Shown here piece after piece: positions 27,336 through 36,506 of a stretch of DNA of 64,000 nt (the stretch's first letter is position 1; the number at the start of each line of letters is the position of its first letter). Source of the stretch: JANELJ01 sp024511395 (GTDB taxonomy: Bacteria > Pseudomonadota > Gammaproteobacteria > GRL18). Made by a program: the position numbers and the translations under genes. Below the pieces are notes generated by a model. The model saw nothing but the letters and a program-made list of their open reading frames with translations, was not told the DNA's origin and searched no databases. The stretch is from the NCBI GenBank assembly GCA_963681975.1, contig OY820613.1:3596001-3660000 (forward strand), given 5' to 3'.

Positions 27336-28833
27336 GTCCACCCTGAATAAAATATATGGCATTGATTTATAAAGAAATATTGTTTGATTATGGGTGTTAA
27401 ATTTGCAGGTTTTTGGTAAAATAAGCCTTATTACCTTGCAAGTTTCCAGACCAGAATGAAGCCAGAGAAACAGCCAAAAATACCTCAGGAAGACCTGTTC
27501 AGGATGCGCCTTGAAAACATGCTGGACATAAACCATGAGTTGATTAAGTTATCAAAACACATAGATTGGGAAAGTCCTGATAAAGAATGGGGCGCTCTGT
27601 TTGTATCCACTAAAGGTGCTCCTGCCATACGCACTCGATTGATTGCAGGATTGCATTACCTGAAACACCTGCATGATTTATCAGATGAACAGGTAGTAAA
27701 AGGCTGGACAGAAAATCCGTACTGGCAGTATTTCTGTGGTGAAGAATACTTTCAGCATAAAATGCCTATACACCCTGTGACCATGACCAAATGGCGTAAC
27801 CGGCCGGGTAAATCAGGCAGTGAAAAATTACTGATTGAAACCATTAAAGCCGGACTAAAGAGTAAAACCATAAAGCCCGGCAGTTTAAAGAAAGTCACGG
27901 TAGATACTACCGTACAGGAAAAGAACATCGCTTTTCCAACCGATTCAAAGCTCCTGAACAAAGCCAGAGAAAACCTGGTTAAACTGTCCAAAGAGCACGG
28001 TATTAAACTGCGCCAGAACTATAATCGGGTTGGGCCGCAATATGTACTAATGGCCAGTCGTTATGCACATGCAAAACAGTTTAAACGCATGAAGAAAATG
28101 AACAATAAACTGAAATCCCGTTTAGGTCGTGTTAAACGGGATATTGAACGACAACTGCCCAACTATTCCGTTGATATTCAGTCTCTGTTTGAAGTAGCTC
28201 TAAAACAGGCTCAGAAACTGATTGAGCAGGAGCAGCACAGTAAGAACAAGCTTTACAGTTTACATGCTCCTGAAGTCGAGTGTATCAGTAAAGGCAAAGC
28301 TCATAAGCCTTATGAATTTGGTGTTAAAGCCAGTATCGCGGTAACTAACAAGGAAGGCTTTGTTATTGGTGCTCAAAGTTGTCCGGGCAATCCTTATGAT
28401 GGACATACCTTGCTGCCACAACTGGAACAGATAAAACAGTTTACAGCCGTACAACCGGAACAATGCTTTGTTGACCGGGGTTATCGTGGACATGAAGTAA
28501 AAGACACTAAAGTTTTTATCTCAGGTCAGAAGCGAGGCGTTACCCGAAGTATTAAAAAGGCATTAAAACGGCGCAGTGCGATTGAGCCTGAAATTGGTCA
28601 TATGAAAAACGATGGCCGTTTAGACCGCTGCTACCTCAAAGGTGCAGTCGGTGATGCCATTAATGTGGTTATGGTAGCCGCTGGACATAACTTAAGAAAG
28701 ATCCTCAATAAGCTCCGGCTTTTGTGGCTCAAAATTATTTCTGGTTTGATGGGGTCTTTTATCAAACCAGAACAATCAGCCGCTTTAAACCTGGCTTAAT
28801 GTCAGGCTTAAAACGGTATTATTCAGGTTGAAC
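27336..28833 (+). mobile_element. IS5-family element, copy 7 (tandem with copy 6)
   Basis: Complete, 1498 bp, with left end variant GTCCACCC. One TATTTA (27330-27335) is shared with copy 6 and another follows at 28834-28839, as in the array at 6519-11081. Confidence 0.94.
27456..28799 (+). CDS. IS5-family DDE transposase (intact)
   Basis: 447 residues with Asp150, Asp340 and Glu377. It carries KASIAV rather than KTSIAV at about 291-296, a variant shared with copies 1, 6, 8, 9, 10 and 11. Confidence 0.92.
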   Translation: MKPEKQPKIPQEDLFRMRLENMLDINHELIKLSKHIDWESPDKEWGALFVSTKGAPAIRTRLIAGLHYLKHLHDLSDEQVVKGWTENPYWQYFCGEEYFQHKMPIHPVTMTKWRNRPGKSGSEKLLIETIKAGLKSKTIKPGSLKKVTVDTTVQEKNIAFPTDSKLLNKARENLVKLSKEHGIKLRQNYNRVGPQYVLMASRYAHAKQFKRMKKMNNKLKSRLGRVKRDIERQLPNYSVDIQSLFEVALKQAQKLIEQEQHSKNKLYSLHAPEVECISKGKAHKPYEFGVKASIAVTNKEGFVIGAQSCPGNPYDGHTLLPQLEQIKQFTAVQPEQCFVDRGYRGHEVKDTKVFISGQKRGVTRSIKKALKRRSAIEPEIGHMKNDGRLDRCYLKGAVGDAINVVMVAAGHNLRKILNKLRLLWLKIISGLMGSFIKPEQSAALNLA

Positions 28834-28944
28834 TATTTAGATTTAAATGCCTGTTCCAGAATTATAGCAATAAAGATTATTAAAGACAGATAAGTTGAGA
28901 AAAGCTGTGAAGCAGTTAACCGGATTGAGTAATAGAAAAGAAAA

Positions 28945-29130
28945 TTACTGGTCGTACACAGACATTATAGCTTTAAGTTCCTGCAGAACAATTTGCTGTT
29001 CTTCAGGCTGCAGTTCTGCGGTAATACTGGTGGGCTGATGATTTTCCATGGCCTGGATGGTGGCATTCACCGAATCATAGCCGCTCTGACAGATAACTTC
29101 CAGATATTGAGCAAGTTTTTGATGATCCAT
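28945..29130 (-). CDS. Small conserved-looking hypothetical protein
   Basis: 61 residues, MDHQKLAQYLEVICQSGY followed by an acidic, Gln-rich helical C-terminus ending KAIMSVYDQ. I do not recognise a family. Codon use and the amphipathic helices look like a real cytoplasmic protein; upstream on its strand is AT-rich with no strong ribosome-binding site. It lies isolated between IS5 copy 7 and the ISAs1 element. It could be the tail of a disrupted operon. Gaps on either side (28840-28944 and 29131-29216) show nothing else. Confidence 0.5.
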   Translation of the reverse strand: MDHQKLAQYLEVICQSGYDSVNATIQAMENHQPTSITAELQPEEQQIVLQELKAIMSVYDQ

Positions 29131-29327
29131 ACTTTTGATAGTCTTAGTCTGTAAGTTAAATGATAAAAATGGTTATTTATTATACACAATTAGTATTTAC
29201 TTGAAAACTGATGTTCCGGGAAGTTGCAGGGCCGGATCATACTTTGCTCAAAAAGCAACCAGAAATTAAATTGAACTAATTTGAAAGATGAGGCTCAGAG
29301 CTTTAAAGTAAGCATTTGGAGACTCTG

Positions 29328-30434
29328 ATGAACTTTGACCCTCATTTTAAATCATTACAAGATGGCCGAACAGATATAAACATCCAGTACGAATTACTGG
29401 ATATAGTATTTTTAACCCTGGTGGCTATTTTATGTGGAGCAGAAGGCTGGAAAGACATTCAACGCTTTGGTGAATCAAAGCTGGAGTGTTTAAGAAAATA
29501 CCGTGCATTTGAACAAGGCATACCCCGGCATCATACAACAGCCCGAATTATAGGAAGTCTATCGCCGGATAACCGGTTGGATTGTTTTGTTAGCTGGCTA
29601 AATAGCGTAAGGGAAAAACAAGGTCATGAACATCTGGCTATTGATGGTAAAACCTTAAGGAGAAGCCATCATAACGGGGATAAAATGACGGCTTTACACC
29701 TGCTTTCTGTAATGGCGGTTGACAGTGGTCCGGTGGTTTATCAAAACCGTTCTGCAGGTAAAAAGAATGAAATTAAAAGCGTACAGGAGAGCCTCGAACT
29801 GTTTGATGTTAAAGACAGTTGTGTCACCCTGGATGCGATGCACTGCCAGAAAGAGACGGTGTCCACATTAAGAAAACAGCAGGCTGACTATGTCATCCAG
29901 ATTAAAAATAACCAAAAAACACTTTATGAGGAAATTAAAGCCTGCTTTCATAAGATAAAACGGGATGAACCGGAAACCATTAGTAGTCAGTCTTATGAGG
30001 AAGTGGATAAAGGACATGGTTGTATTGAACGGCGTCGCTATATCCGGCTGGATGTCACCGACTGGATTGAATCAGCACAATCATGGCAAGGCTTACACAG
30101 TGTTATTGAAGTCAAAAGGCAGGTACAGAGCCAGGATAAAGAACGGACTGAATATTCCTGTTACATCAGTTCATTGAAGGATGATGTAGAGAATATCGCC
30201 CGGAAGATAAGGCGTCACTGGCACATAGAAAATAGTCAGCACTGGGTGTTAGATGTTGTTTTTAAAGAAGATGATTCAAGAATACGAACAGGAGACAGCC
30301 CTGAGGATATGGCATTGTTTCGACGTTTTGCGCTTAATATCGCTAAACTGTCTCCTGTTAAAGACAGTATGAAAGGTAAGCTAAAACGGGCAGCATCGGA
30401 TGATAATATGCGGGCCAAATTATCGAGGGTGTAA
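29328..30434 (+). CDS. ISAs1-family transposase
   Basis: 368 residues from the ATG at 29328, preferred because GGAG lies 8-11 bases upstream; a TTG 12 bases earlier is open. The N-terminal DDE_Tnp_1-associated domain (YELLDIVFLTLVAILCGAEGW) is followed by the DDE core with LAIDGKTLRRS, VTLDAMHCQK and HWHIENSQHWVLDVVFKED. The last residues (LSRV) and stop come from the IS256 end inserted here; without it the gene would end RAKLFG, so the protein is changed only at its extreme C-terminus and may be functional. Confidence 0.92.
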   Translation: MNFDPHFKSLQDGRTDINIQYELLDIVFLTLVAILCGAEGWKDIQRFGESKLECLRKYRAFEQGIPRHHTTARIIGSLSPDNRLDCFVSWLNSVREKQGHEHLAIDGKTLRRSHHNGDKMTALHLLSVMAVDSGPVVYQNRSAGKKNEIKSVQESLELFDVKDSCVTLDAMHCQKETVSTLRKQQADYVIQIKNNQKTLYEEIKACFHKIKRDEPETISSQSYEEVDKGHGCIERRRYIRLDVTDWIESAQSWQGLHSVIEVKRQVQSQDKERTEYSCYISSLKDDVENIARKIRRHWHIENSQHWVLDVVFKEDDSRIRTGDSPEDMALFRRFALNIAKLSPVKDSMKGKLKRAASDDNMRAKLSRV

Positions 30435-31477
30435 AAATAACTGTGTAAACGCTCATTGCGGTGGTTTAAAACTGACTAAAATGACCGTTGAAGCCGCTCT
30501 GAATGCTGAAATGGATTATTTTCTGGATAAGGAAGAGGGCAATAGCCGCAATGGCTACAACCGAAAACAATTAAAAGGTGACCACGGTCAGTTTGAACTG
30601 AATACTCCCAGGGGCAGACAGTCCAAATTTGAACCTCAGCTGTTCAAAAAGCGTCAGACCCGAATCACCGGCATGGATGACCAGATTATGGCTTTGTATG
30701 CCAAAGGCATGAGCACCCGTGATATTGTGGATACCTTTGAGGAAATGTATGGTGTGGATATATCACCCGCCCGGGTCTCTCAGGTAACCAATAGTGTCAT
30801 GGAACGGGTAGTGGAATGGCAGTCACGCCCACTGGAGCCGGTTTACCCTATTGTCTATCTGGACTGCATTGTGGTTAAAATCCGCCAGGATAAGCGGGTT
30901 ATCAATAAAGCTGTTTATCTGGCTCCGGGGATTAACCTGGAGGGTAAAAAAGAACTGCCGGGTATGTGGCTATCAGAAAATGAAGGGGCTAAGTTCTGGC
31001 TCTCTGTATTGACTGAATTACAGAACAGAGGCTTACAGCACATCTTAATCGCCTGTGTGGATGGCTTAAGCGGTTTTCCTGAAGCAATTAATACTGCCTG
31101 CCCTCAGGCCAGAGTTCAGCTGTGTATTGTGCATATGGTCAGAAATTCACTGAAGTTTGTACCCTGGAAGGCTCACTGGCCCAACCTTATCACGCTGTTT
31201 GATTATCCTGAGGATATCCGGCGGGTTATTTATACCACCAATGCCATTGAGTCAGTGAACAGTGTTATTCGCAAGGCTATTAAGAACCGGCGACTGTTTC
31301 CTAACGATGATTCTGCTATGAAAGTAATTTATCTGGCTATCCAGTCGGTTTCCAGAAAATGGACAATGCCCATCAGAAATTGGAAAGTTGCTATGAATCG
31401 ATTTATAATCGAGTTTGAGGAGCAGTTGGCTCCTTATATTTAAATAAGAGCGGCTACACTGTTTAATTTACACTGTC
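30425..31477 (+). mobile_element. IS256-family deletion derivative
   Basis: Ends are GAGGGTGTAAAAATAACTG and, on the other strand, GACAGTGTAAATTAAAC, the same as the element at 57099-60762. Flanks are AAATTATC (30417-30424) and AAATTATT (31478-31485), an 8-bp duplication with one later change. Compared with the longer copy it lacks about 320 bases at the 5' part and about 130 inside the gene. Confidence 0.9.
30472..31443 (+). pseudogene. IS256-family transposase, doubly deleted
   Basis: The frame matches the intact 400-residue transposase at 57373-58575 from LTKMTVEAALNAEMDYF onward but lacks the first 36 codons. It also has lost 44 residues in frame between FVPWK and AHWPNLITLF, inside the DDE domain after the second Asp. 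The apparent start at 30400 lies in the ISAs1 gene and is artificial. It is expected to be inactive, though its ends could be mobilised by the intact enzyme. Confidence 0.9.
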
Positions 31478-31646
31478 AAATTATTATTTGGTTAAATTTT
31501 GATCAAAGTATGCTCCCGCCCTGCGGGAAGTTGTTTGCCTGTGTTTTATTTCATAATATTATATGTAATACTCAGCTGAATTATCTACAAGCCGCTTATT
31601 AACAATGAGTCGTTAAGTATTTGCCATTCAGATGAAGGAACCAGCT

Positions 31647-32117
31647 ATGAAAAAAACGGTATTACTCATTACTCTATCACTAACCCTGTCACTTAGTTTT
31701 CTGTTTTCCAGCATTTCTTTTGCCTTTGGTCCTGAAGAGGACAGTTCAGAAAATGTTATCAAATACAGGCAATATGTTATGAACGCAATGTCCAATCACT
31801 TTAAAGCCCTTAAATTTCTGGCCACCGGTCGCATTACCCAGCCTGATCAATGGCTGCCCCATGCCCGATCCATGGTTGATATGGCCAATATGATTGAAAG
31901 TGCCTTCCCCCCGGAATCGGATTTTGGTGATACTGAAGCCAAAGAGGAAATCTGGGAAAACAAAGGCGATTTTAATCAGAAAGCTCTGAAGCTTATTAAA
32001 GCCAGTGAAGCCACGGTCAAGCTGATTGAAGCTAATGGGCATGATAAGGTTTTAGAACAGATTAAAGAGGTTAGTAATACCTGTAAAGCCTGTCACAAGA
32101 AGTATCGTGAACTATAA
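31647..32117 (+). CDS. Cytochrome c' family protein
   Basis: 156 residues from the ATG at 31647, favoured over an ATG 15 bases upstream because AAGGAACC gives a ribosome-binding site. The N-terminus is a signal peptide (KKTVLLITLSLTLSLSFLFSSISFAFG), so it is periplasmic. The four-helix cytochrome c' pattern is visible: IKYRQYVMNAMSNHF in helix 1, and the haem-binding CKACH at residues 146-150 near the C-terminus. Such proteins bind NO or other small ligands at five-coordinate haem. It is 103 bases upstream of the aldehyde oxidoreductase genes, but a functional link is unproven. Confidence 0.88.
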   Translation: MKKTVLLITLSLTLSLSFLFSSISFAFGPEEDSSENVIKYRQYVMNAMSNHFKALKFLATGRITQPDQWLPHARSMVDMANMIESAFPPESDFGDTEAKEEIWENKGDFNQKALKLIKASEATVKLIEANGHDKVLEQIKEVSNTCKACHKKYREL

Positions 32118-32220
32118 CTTAAGCCATTTTATGGTCTAAAATGAGTTGTATTTTCCTGTATTGATTCAGCAAAGAATCAGCAAAACCCGGTTTTGCTATT
32201 TTTAAAGGAGTTGTATCTAC

Positions 32221-32700
32221 ATGCAAAAAGCCCTGTTAATTGATCCGGACAAGTGCACCGGATGTCTGCAATGTGAACTGGCCTGTTCTTATGAACATGA
32301 AGGCGTGTTCAACCCTTCCAAATCCCGTATCCGGGTGTTTACTTTTCATCAGGAAGGCCGTTTTGTTCCCTATACCTGTACCCAGTGTGCTGAAGCCTGG
32401 TGCCAGCAGGCCTGTCCAGTGGATGCTATTACCCTCAATAGTGAAACCGGTGCTAAGGATGTTAATGACAGTGCATGTGTAGGCTGTAAAGTCTGTACCA
32501 TTGCCTGTCCTTTCGGCACGGTTAATTATAATCATTCTACCGGTAAGGTCATTAAGTGTGATTTATGCGGTGGTGATCCAAAATGTGTATCGGCCTGTCC
32601 TACGCAGGTGATTGTTTATGTCGATGCGGATCAAACCGGTTATGAGAAAATGCGTCAATGGGCCAAACAAACGGATAATAGTCCGGCAGCCTCTGCATAA
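32221..32700 (+). CDS. aorA: Ferredoxin-like electron-transfer subunit of aldehyde oxidoreductase
   Basis: 159 residues rich in cysteines arranged for about four [4Fe-4S] clusters: CTGCLQCELAC, CTQC...CQQACP, CVGCKVCTIACPFG and CDLCGGDPKCVSACP. This pattern and size match the AorA subunit of bacterial tungsten AOR (Aromatoleum type), which wires the tungsten subunit to the FAD subunit. AAAGGAG lies well placed before the start. The next gene 89 bases on is the tungsten subunit. Confidence 0.85.
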   Translation: MQKALLIDPDKCTGCLQCELACSYEHEGVFNPSKSRIRVFTFHQEGRFVPYTCTQCAEAWCQQACPVDAITLNSETGAKDVNDSACVGCKVCTIACPFGTVNYNHSTGKVIKCDLCGGDPKCVSACPTQVIVYVDADQTGYEKMRQWAKQTDNSPAASA

Positions 32701-32789
32701 TATTCAGAATCACTTTCATGCGTACAAATTTTAAAGCCAATGATATCTAATATGAAGAAAAACGGGCTTTAACGGATAGGAGAAATCGA

Positions 32790-34646
32790 ATGTCCTGGAC
32801 TGGAAAAATCCTTCGTGTAAACCTGACAGAAGGCTCTGTCAATGCAGAACCTCTGAATATGGACTGGGCACAGCAATACCTGGGTCAGCGTGGTCTGGCC
32901 AGTAAATACTTGGTAGAAGAAACTGACCCCAAATGTGATCCACTGGGGCCGGATAATAAAATGATTATGGCTACCGGGCCTTTAACCGGTACTATTGCAG
33001 CCACTGGCGGTCGCTATTCCGTTGTCACCAAAAGCCCGCTGACCAATTGTATTGCCTGTTCTAATTCCGGTGGTTTTATCGGTGCTGAAATGAAGCATGC
33101 CGGCTGGGATATGATTATTTTTGAAGGAAAATCACCTTCGCCGGTCTATCTTTATGTGGAAGACGATCATGCTGAACTGGTGGATGCTTCCGATATATGG
33201 GGAACTTCCGTCTGGCATACCGACGAATGGTTACATAACAGGTACCAGGATCCCCTGCTGCGAATTTCTGCAGTAGGCCGTTCTGCGGAATCGGGCTGTC
33301 TGTATGCCGGTATTATTAATGATCTGCATCGTGCTGCAGGACGTTCCGGTGTGGGTACGGTAATGGCGTCCAAGAATTTGAAAGCGGTTGCTGTACGCGG
33401 TACCCTAGGTGTGGGCAATATCAAGGATCCCGCCCGATTTATGCAGGTGGTTAACGAGAACAAGGCTATTCTGGCAGAAAATCCGGTGACCGGTCAGGGC
33501 TTGCCCACTTATGGTACCCAGGTGCTGATGAATGTTATCAATGAAATTGGTGCCCTACCTACCAAAAACATGCAGGAAGTGCAGTTTGATGGTGCCCATG
33601 ATATTTCCGGGGAAGCCATGCATGAACCGCGCAAGAGCGACGGCAAACCTAATCTGACGACGAATGCGGCCTGTTTTGGCTGTACTATTGCCTGTGGTCG
33701 TATTTCCACCATTGATAAAGGCCACTTTACGGTGGAAAACAAGGCCAAATACTGGGGCAATTCCGGCGGTCTGGAATATGAAGCAGCTTGGGCTCTGGGT
33801 GCTGATACTGAAGTCAATGATCTGGATGCCCTGACCTATGCCAACTTCCTTTGTAATGAAGATGGTTATGATCCCATTACCTTTGGTGCAACCGTTGCGG
33901 CGGCCATGGAGTTATATGAAATGGGTGTGATTACTGATGAGCAAACCGGTGGTGTCGCCTTTAACTTCGGTTCTGCCGAAGCACTGGTCAAAGCCGCAGA
34001 ATGGGTAGCTACTGGTGAAGGATTTGGTAAGGAACTGGCACTGGGTTCAAAACGTTTATGTGAAAAATATGGGCATCCCGAGTTGTCTTTGACTGTTAAG
34101 GGGCAGGAATTCCCGGCCTATGATCCTCGTGGTATTCAGGGTATCGGTCTGAACTATGTCACTTCCAACCGTGGTGCCTGCCATGTGCGCGGTTATACCG
34201 TTGCCTCAGAAGTGCTGGGTGTCCCGGTTAAGACCGATCCGCTGGAGACTGAAGGCAAACCGGAACTGGTTAAGGCATTCCAGGATGCAACAGCCGCTGT
34301 AGATTCCAGCGGTTTATGTCTGTTTACTACCTTTGCCTGGGATATGACCAATATTGCTCTCCAGCTGGATGCCGCCTGTGAAGGTGACTGGACACCGGAA
34401 AAACTGGTGGAGCTGGGTGAACGGGTCTGGAATATGGAACGCCAGTACAATATGCAGGCCGGTGTAACCAAAGCCGATGATACCCTTCCGGAACGACTGA
34501 AGAGTGAAGCGGGTGCAGCACGAACCGGCCCTGCCAAAGGCCGTTATTCACAAGTTGAAAAAATGCTACCTGAATATTATGAAAAGCGTGGCTGGAATGA
34601 AGATGGTGTGCCAACTGATGAGACACTGAATCGTCTGGGGCTATAA
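32790..34646 (+). CDS. aorB: Tungsten-containing aldehyde ferredoxin oxidoreductase, catalytic subunit
   Basis: 618 residues of the AOR family, enzymes that oxidise aldehydes to acids with a tungsten bis-pyranopterin. The N-terminal domain has GKILRVNLTEG and GPLTGTIAATGGRYSVV. The [4Fe-4S] ligands are Cys295, Cys298 and Cys302 (ACFGCTIACGR) and Cys510 (SSGLCLF), matching the spacing known from the Pyrococcus enzyme. Gene order with aorA before and an FAD subunit after supports the Aromatoleum-type AorABC complex. Substrate range cannot be read; some homologues act in aromatic or fatty aldehyde oxidation and reversibly in acid reduction. Confidence 0.92.
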   Translation: MSWTGKILRVNLTEGSVNAEPLNMDWAQQYLGQRGLASKYLVEETDPKCDPLGPDNKMIMATGPLTGTIAATGGRYSVVTKSPLTNCIACSNSGGFIGAEMKHAGWDMIIFEGKSPSPVYLYVEDDHAELVDASDIWGTSVWHTDEWLHNRYQDPLLRISAVGRSAESGCLYAGIINDLHRAAGRSGVGTVMASKNLKAVAVRGTLGVGNIKDPARFMQVVNENKAILAENPVTGQGLPTYGTQVLMNVINEIGALPTKNMQEVQFDGAHDISGEAMHEPRKSDGKPNLTTNAACFGCTIACGRISTIDKGHFTVENKAKYWGNSGGLEYEAAWALGADTEVNDLDALTYANFLCNEDGYDPITFGATVAAAMELYEMGVITDEQTGGVAFNFGSAEALVKAAEWVATGEGFGKELALGSKRLCEKYGHPELSLTVKGQEFPAYDPRGIQGIGLNYVTSNRGACHVRGYTVASEVLGVPVKTDPLETEGKPELVKAFQDATAAVDSSGLCLFTTFAWDMTNIALQLDAACEGDWTPEKLVELGERVWNMERQYNMQAGVTKADDTLPERLKSEAGAARTGPAKGRYSQVEKMLPEYYEKRGWNEDGVPTDETLNRLGL

Positions 34647-34655
34647 ATCAAGTCC

Positions 34656-34781
34656 GTATCCGGGTGTGGTAGTACCTTTCTAAAGACGCCTTTCTCTTAT
34701 AAATAAGAGCGCATCCATGGAGGCTTTTCGGCAGCGTCCATGCTGCCGAAACTTTAGAAAGGTACTACTACCTTCGGATAC
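34656..34781. repeat. Long palindromic element PAL1
   Basis: 126 bases between aorB and aorC. Outer arms GTATCCG/CGGATAC (34656-34662, 34775-34781) and GTAGTACCTTTCTAAAG with its exact complement (34669-34685, 34752-34768). Inside are a small CTCTTAT/ATAAGAG hairpin, the palindrome TCCATGGA and TTCGGCAGC/GCTGCCGAA. The inner core recurs at 55399-55436. Confidence 0.85.
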
Positions 34782-34832
34782 TCTGAGTATATATCTGGTT
34801 AGTCTCTATCTCTATATATCAGGAATCAATCA

Positions 34833-36077
34833 ATGCAATATATTGTAGCAGGAGCAGGCCCGGCCGGTGTGGTGGCCTGTGAAACTATTCGAAAACTCTC
34901 ACCGGATGCCTCCATAACGCTTATTGGTGCAGAACCGGAGCCGCCTTATTCTCGTATGGCTATTCCCTATCTGTTAAGTGAAATAATCGCAGAACAGGGC
35001 ACTTATTTACGCAAAACCGATGGTTATTATGAACAGATGAATATCAACCGGTTACAGCAGCGTATTAGTGGTATTGATGCATCAGCCAGTCAGCTTAAAC
35101 TGGATAATAGTGAATCCCTTGATTTTGACCGTTTACTGCTGGCAACCGGTGCAATACCGATTAACCCCCCCATACCGGGCGTGGATCTGGAGGGCGTGCG
35201 ACACTGTTGGACTCTGGAGGATGCCAGGGAAATTGCTGCAAGAGCAAAAAGCGGTTCATCGGTAGTACTGATGGGTGCCGGTTTTATCGGCTGTATTATT
35301 CTGGAATCACTGGTTAAACGGGGCGTTAACCTGACCGTGGTTGAGCGCGGTGACCGGATGGTGCCGCGCATGATGGATGATACTGCGGGCAATATACTTA
35401 AACAATGGTGCGTGGACAAGGGGGTACGGGTACTGACCAGTCATAGTATTACTGCCATTGAAGCCGGCGAACCCCTGTCCGTCGTACTGGATTCCGGAGA
35501 AAGTCTGTCGGCTGATCTGGTGATTTCAGCCACCGGTGTACATTCCAATATTGACTATCTGCAGGACAGCAGCATTGAAACCGATCAGGGTATTCTGGTT
35601 AACGGTTATCTGCAGACCACTCATCCGGCCGTTTATGCGGCCGGTGATGTGGCTCAGGGCCGAGATTTTTCCACCGGTGAATTTACAGTACAGGCTATTC
35701 AGCCAACTGCTGTGGAACATGGCCGGGTTGCTGCCACCAATATGGTGCAGGATAATACTCTGGAGCATCAGGGCAGTCTGAATATGAATGTTCTGGATAC
35801 TCTGGGCCTAATCTCCACCTCTTTTGGTCAGTGGATGGGGGTTGCAGGAGGGGATTCGGTCTGCATTGTAGACAGGGAGCGTTATAAATATCTGAACCTT
35901 CAGTTTAAAGACGATGTACTGGTCGGTATCAGCAGCCTGGGGCATACTGAAAATATCGGTGTGGCCCGGGGTTTAATACGCGGAAAAGTTTCTCTTGGAC
36001 AATGGAAAGTCCATCTGCAGAAAAATCCGGAACGGCTGATGGAAGCCTGGCTGGCCTGTTCTGTCGGTGTTGCCTGA
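34833..36077 (+). CDS. aorC: FAD-dependent NAD(P)H oxidoreductase subunit of aldehyde oxidoreductase
   Basis: 414 residues of the pyridine-nucleotide disulfide oxidoreductase fold. An FAD-binding GAGPAG motif lies at about residues 6-11, LLLATGAIP precedes the NAD-binding region VVLMGAGFIGCIILE, and VYAAGDVAQ is the second FAD motif. There is no redox-active CxxxxC disulfide. Position and size match AorC, which passes electrons to NAD+. The PAL1 element lies between this gene and aorB, so a long mRNA structure would separate the two cistrons. Confidence 0.85.
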   Translation: MQYIVAGAGPAGVVACETIRKLSPDASITLIGAEPEPPYSRMAIPYLLSEIIAEQGTYLRKTDGYYEQMNINRLQQRISGIDASASQLKLDNSESLDFDRLLLATGAIPINPPIPGVDLEGVRHCWTLEDAREIAARAKSGSSVVLMGAGFIGCIILESLVKRGVNLTVVERGDRMVPRMMDDTAGNILKQWCVDKGVRVLTSHSITAIEAGEPLSVVLDSGESLSADLVISATGVHSNIDYLQDSSIETDQGILVNGYLQTTHPAVYAAGDVAQGRDFSTGEFTVQAIQPTAVEHGRVAATNMVQDNTLEHQGSLNMNVLDTLGLISTSFGQWMGVAGGDSVCIVDRERYKYLNLQFKDDVLVGISSLGHTENIGVARGLIRGKVSLGQWKVHLQKNPERLMEAWLACSVGVA

Positions 36078-36097
36078 TAGTTGGGAATATAAGTTTT

Positions 36098-36349
36098 ATG
36101 AAAATTACCTTAAAATGCTTTGCGTTTCTGGCAAAACATCTGCCTTCACATGCTCAGCGTAATGCGGTAGAAATTGAAATTGAAGAAGGCACCAGTGTTA
36201 ATGATGTCATAGATGCCTGGCATATTGATCGTGAGGATGCTTACCTGGTGATCCTCAACGGGGTTTATGTCTGCGGTGAAGACCGGGATACAACCCTGTT
36301 AAAAGAAGGTGACACCCTAGCACTCTGGCCGGAAGTGGCCGGCGGTTAG
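36098..36349 (+). CDS. MoaD/ThiS-like sulfur carrier for tungstopterin
   Basis: 83 residues from the ATG at 36098 (a start 96 bases upstream lies inside aorC). The beta-grasp fold ends in the diglycine AGG that is thiocarboxylated and donates sulfur to the pterin. In bacterial AOR operons a MoaD-like gene follows aorC and is thought to serve cofactor maturation. The start is 20 bases after the aorC stop. Its presumptive activator, the ThiF-like gene, has been pushed 2.8 kb away by IS5 copies. Confidence 0.85.
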   Translation: MKITLKCFAFLAKHLPSHAQRNAVEIEIEEGTSVNDVIDAWHIDREDAYLVILNGVYVCGEDRDTTLLKEGDTLALWPEVAGG

Positions 36350-36506
36350 TAAAGACGTTATTAATTCTACCAGTTCTTCTGATTTTCATGCTTCTGTATG
36401 GGAATCCACTCTTGTACTGTTTGATTAACTTTTCTATTAAGAATAATTTCTCATTGAGTTTTAAAACCTGTAAAAATTCCAGACGGGGAAGAATTTGGAA
36501 TAAATA
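36350..36506. other. Former spacer between MoaD-like and ThiF-like genes
   Basis: 157 bases ending in the target TAAATA. Removing the IS block joins GGAAGAATTTGGAATAAAT directly to the ThiF-like ATG, giving a proper ribosome-binding site (GGA 9 bases upstream). Nothing else is seen in the spacer. Confidence 0.6.

Larger units (their letters stand above)
29227..31523 (+). mobile_element. ISAs1-family element containing an IS256 derivative
   Basis: Bounded by inverted repeats CAGGGCCGGATCATACTTTG (29227) and, on the other strand at the right end, CAGGGCGGGAGCATACTTTG. The 10-bp direct repeat CGGGAAGTTG flanks it exactly (29217-29226 and 31524-31533). The IS256 derivative at 30425-31477 is nested at the end of its transposase gene. 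Confidence 0.93.
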
